Assembly (NCBI GenBank): GCA_022563455.1
Contig: JADFNI010000043.1
Coordinates: forward strand, 1-7,349
Source of the DNA: Nanobdellota archaeon
Lineage (GTDB): Archaea; Nanobdellota; Nanobdellia; Pacearchaeales; GW2011-AR1
Direction of reading: 5' to 3'
Length of the DNA stretch: 7,349 nt
Position numbers and translations under genes: made by a program. Under the pieces are notes generated by a model. The model did not search any database. It had not been told where the DNA came from and saw only the letters and a list, made by a program, of their open reading frames with translations. This document shows positions 6,253-7,349 of the stretch, piece after piece; position 1 is the first letter of the stretch; every line of letters starts with the position of its first letter.

Positions 6253-6933
6253 ATGAGGTTTGACAAGGGTGAGATGAATATGATTCTAGTTTACTTTATA
6301 ATTGGAATAATGATTCTTGGAATTGGGACGGTCTTTATTTTTGATTTGTATGACAAAGGGGATATAGACTTTGAGACTTGCAAGCATAGTATTATTCTTA
6401 GATCACATAATATTGAATTTAGTCCTGGAGGGTTTACGCTTGTTTCTTTTAAGGATTCGTTTCCGCTTGAATGTAGAACTTCGGTTGTAGAAATTAATGA
6501 AGGGAATGTGAATGATGCTGGGGAAATTATTGCTCGTAAAATGACTGAATGTTGGGCATTATTTGATAATGGGGATGTAAGTCCGTTTCCGGAACCTCGA
6601 ATTTTAGAATTATTTAGTGAGGGTACATCTTATTCCACTTGTGTTCCATGTTCTAGAATTACATTTACTAGTGGTGCAAAAAAAATTCTTAGAGAAAAGG
6701 GCTCAATTGATTTAAGGATTGGAATGGATAACCAAATGGGTGGGGGGAAGACGTATTATCAATATTTGAATAATTATAATAGAGAAGATATTTCAAAAAA
6801 ATTTATTAATGATTTTTCTTACCAAAATTTGACATATATATTTATACGAAAAATTCTAAAATATTATAAAGAATTACCCGATGAATTATTAGGTGACTGG
6901 AATGTATCAAAAGATAAAATTATTAAAATGTAG
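6253..6933 (+). CDS. Pilin-like Cys-containing secreted protein, C-terminus doubtful (226 aa as read)
   Basis: Putative large minor pilin. Start ATG 6253 is chosen because the TATA box is 29 nt upstream; the longer frame from TTG 6238 would begin before transcription. The N-terminus MRFDKGEMNM has a KG-E class III-like site, then a hydrophobic helix (about residues 11-30). The outer domain has cysteines at 43, 74, 100, 130 and 133, with ECRT, a C-W pair (TECWALF) and CVPCSRITF. I recall this C...CW...CxxC arrangement, followed by a GKTYYxYL motif, in a family found beside DPANN pilin genes. Residues 1-176 fit that pattern and the surrounding codon style. After GKTYYQYL (about nt 6745-6768) the sequence becomes A-rich, codon choice shifts to AAA, TTA, AGA and ATA, and I no longer recognise the family. 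The genuine C-terminus is probably lost at a junction near 6770-6790, and the TAG at 6931 may not be the real stop. Confidence 0.72.
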   Translation: MRFDKGEMNMILVYFIIGIMILGIGTVFIFDLYDKGDIDFETCKHSIILRSHNIEFSPGGFTLVSFKDSFPLECRTSVVEINEGNVNDAGEIIARKMTECWALFDNGDVSPFPEPRILELFSEGTSYSTCVPCSRITFTSGAKKILREKGSIDLRIGMDNQMGGGKTYYQYLNNYNREDISKKFINDFSYQNLTYIFIRKILKYYKELPDELLGDWNVSKDKIIKM

Positions 6934-7042
6934 CCATATCTAAAAAATCATAAATTTTTAAACAGAAATAGAACAATAAAAAGCAATTGGAATAGATTAT
7001 TAAAGTACTTTCCAGAAGTATTTGAAAAGAAAGGGGATTCAG
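6781..7042 (+). other. A-rich segment of uncertain origin between archaeal and eukaryote-like sequence
   Basis: This stretch differs from both sides: A-rich and G-poor (15 of 60 bases are G or C in 6961-7020 by hand count). The reading frame of the upstream pilin-like gene stays open through it to a TGA at 7117-7119 apart from one TAG at 6931-6933. After the TAG it reads PYLKNHKFLNRNRTIKSNW, then LLKYFPEVFEKKGD, which looks protein-like but is unrecognised. The two reverse frames I read across it, and the forward transporter frame upstream of 7040, gave nothing convincing. Options: a third DNA source joined on both sides, a gene from an organism that reads TAG as an amino acid, or non-coding A-rich DNA in which the frame is chance. 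Confidence 0.45.
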
Positions 7043-7349
7043 TTCACTATGCTGCGCAAGATATGCGTTGGATACGGCTTTGCGATCCTCTCCATGTTCT
7101 GTGCTGCCTTCGTTGAGTTATACCGGATACGATTGTATCATATGAAGCAGTTTGCCGGTACATCTGTTTGTAATACATCGGACTCTCCAATGGCAGTGGA
7201 TATGAGCATTTTCTGGCAAGTTCCGCAGTTCGTGTTCGTTGGAATCAGTGAGGTACTTGCTAGCATTACGGCGTTAGAGTTTTTCTATGATCAAGCGCCG
7301 TTGTCCATGCGAAGTGTGTGTTCTGCACTCAATTTGGTAACAACTGGAC
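7043..7349 (+). CDS. Eukaryotic-type POT/PTR (NRT1/PTR) transporter fragment, both ends missing
   Basis: Part of a proton-coupled oligopeptide/nitrate transporter of the plasma membrane or an endomembrane. In the frame of ATG 7049 the translation is open to the window end. Family-like sequence begins at about 7043 with FTMLRKICVGYGFAILSMF, corresponding to the T-x-L-(Q/R)-(R/K)-(I/M) start of a late transmembrane helix. A loop with SPMAVDMS follows, then the characteristic block IFWQVPQFVFVGISEV and EFFYDQAPLSMRSVCSAL. The EFFYDQAP-x-x-MRS-x-CSAL form is that of eukaryotic (plant, algal, fungal, protist) members rather than bacterial ones (established family knowledge). ATG 7049 is an internal Met, not a start: the N-terminal two-thirds is absent. 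No intron signal is evident. Composition is balanced (28 of 60 G or C in 7081-7140 by hand count), unlike the rest of the window. Probably joined artificially to the archaeal contig. Confidence 0.85.

Noticed and set aside
7043..7349. Horizontal transfer of a transporter gene into the archaeon
   Set aside because: Only an internal gene fragment is present, starting in mid-protein at a composition break, so a chimeric contig end is simpler. The possibility is kept only as an outside chance.
1..7349. CRISPR arrays, tRNA or rRNA genes, transposases
   Set aside because: None seen: no regularly spaced repeats, no cloverleaf-like or rRNA-like stretch, and no transposase-like product in the window.

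Overview
Most of this window (about 1-6780) reads as a piece of an archaeal genome, probably a DPANN-type lineage (Woesearchaeota/Pacearchaeota-like; inference, no rRNA is present). The grounds are: TATA-box promoters with ATG codons 28-29 nt downstream and no Shine-Dalgarno leader; archaeal class III (type IV prepilin-like) signal peptides; ATGA stop/start overlaps; T- and G-rich coding strands; and protein families I associate with these archaea. Every gene found is on the + strand.

Layout: (1) 1-1338, the C-terminal part of a GspE/PilT/ArlI-type secretion ATPase, cut off by the window start. (2) A promoter with an alternating inverted-repeat operator, then a 55-residue ribbon-helix-helix-like protein (1384-1551) coupled by an ATGA overlap to a 722-residue polytopic platform protein with two T2SS-F-like halves (1548-3716). 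(3) 3752-6780, a run of six pilin-like proteins, each with a short basic N-terminus, a K/R-rich processing-like motif and one hydrophobic helix. They have 125, 47, 440, 162, 40 and about 226 residues. Two of them (47 and 40 residues) are small overlapping genes that are easily missed. Four carry Cys-rich ectodomains suggesting disulfide-stabilised surface proteins. Together, ATPase, platform and pilins make up most of a type IV pilus/archaellum-like assembly machine. A prepilin peptidase is not seen here.

The last ~570 nt do not belong with the rest. From about 6780 the sequence turns A-rich, and an open frame interrupted by one TAG runs to about 7040. From about 7043 it becomes balanced in composition (47% GC in 7081-7140 by hand count, against 25% in 6961-7020) and encodes part of a eukaryotic-type proton/oligopeptide (POT/PTR/NRT1) transporter with the family block around EFFYDQAP. 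The simplest reading is a chimeric contig end with one or two artificial junctions, not a real gene neighbour.
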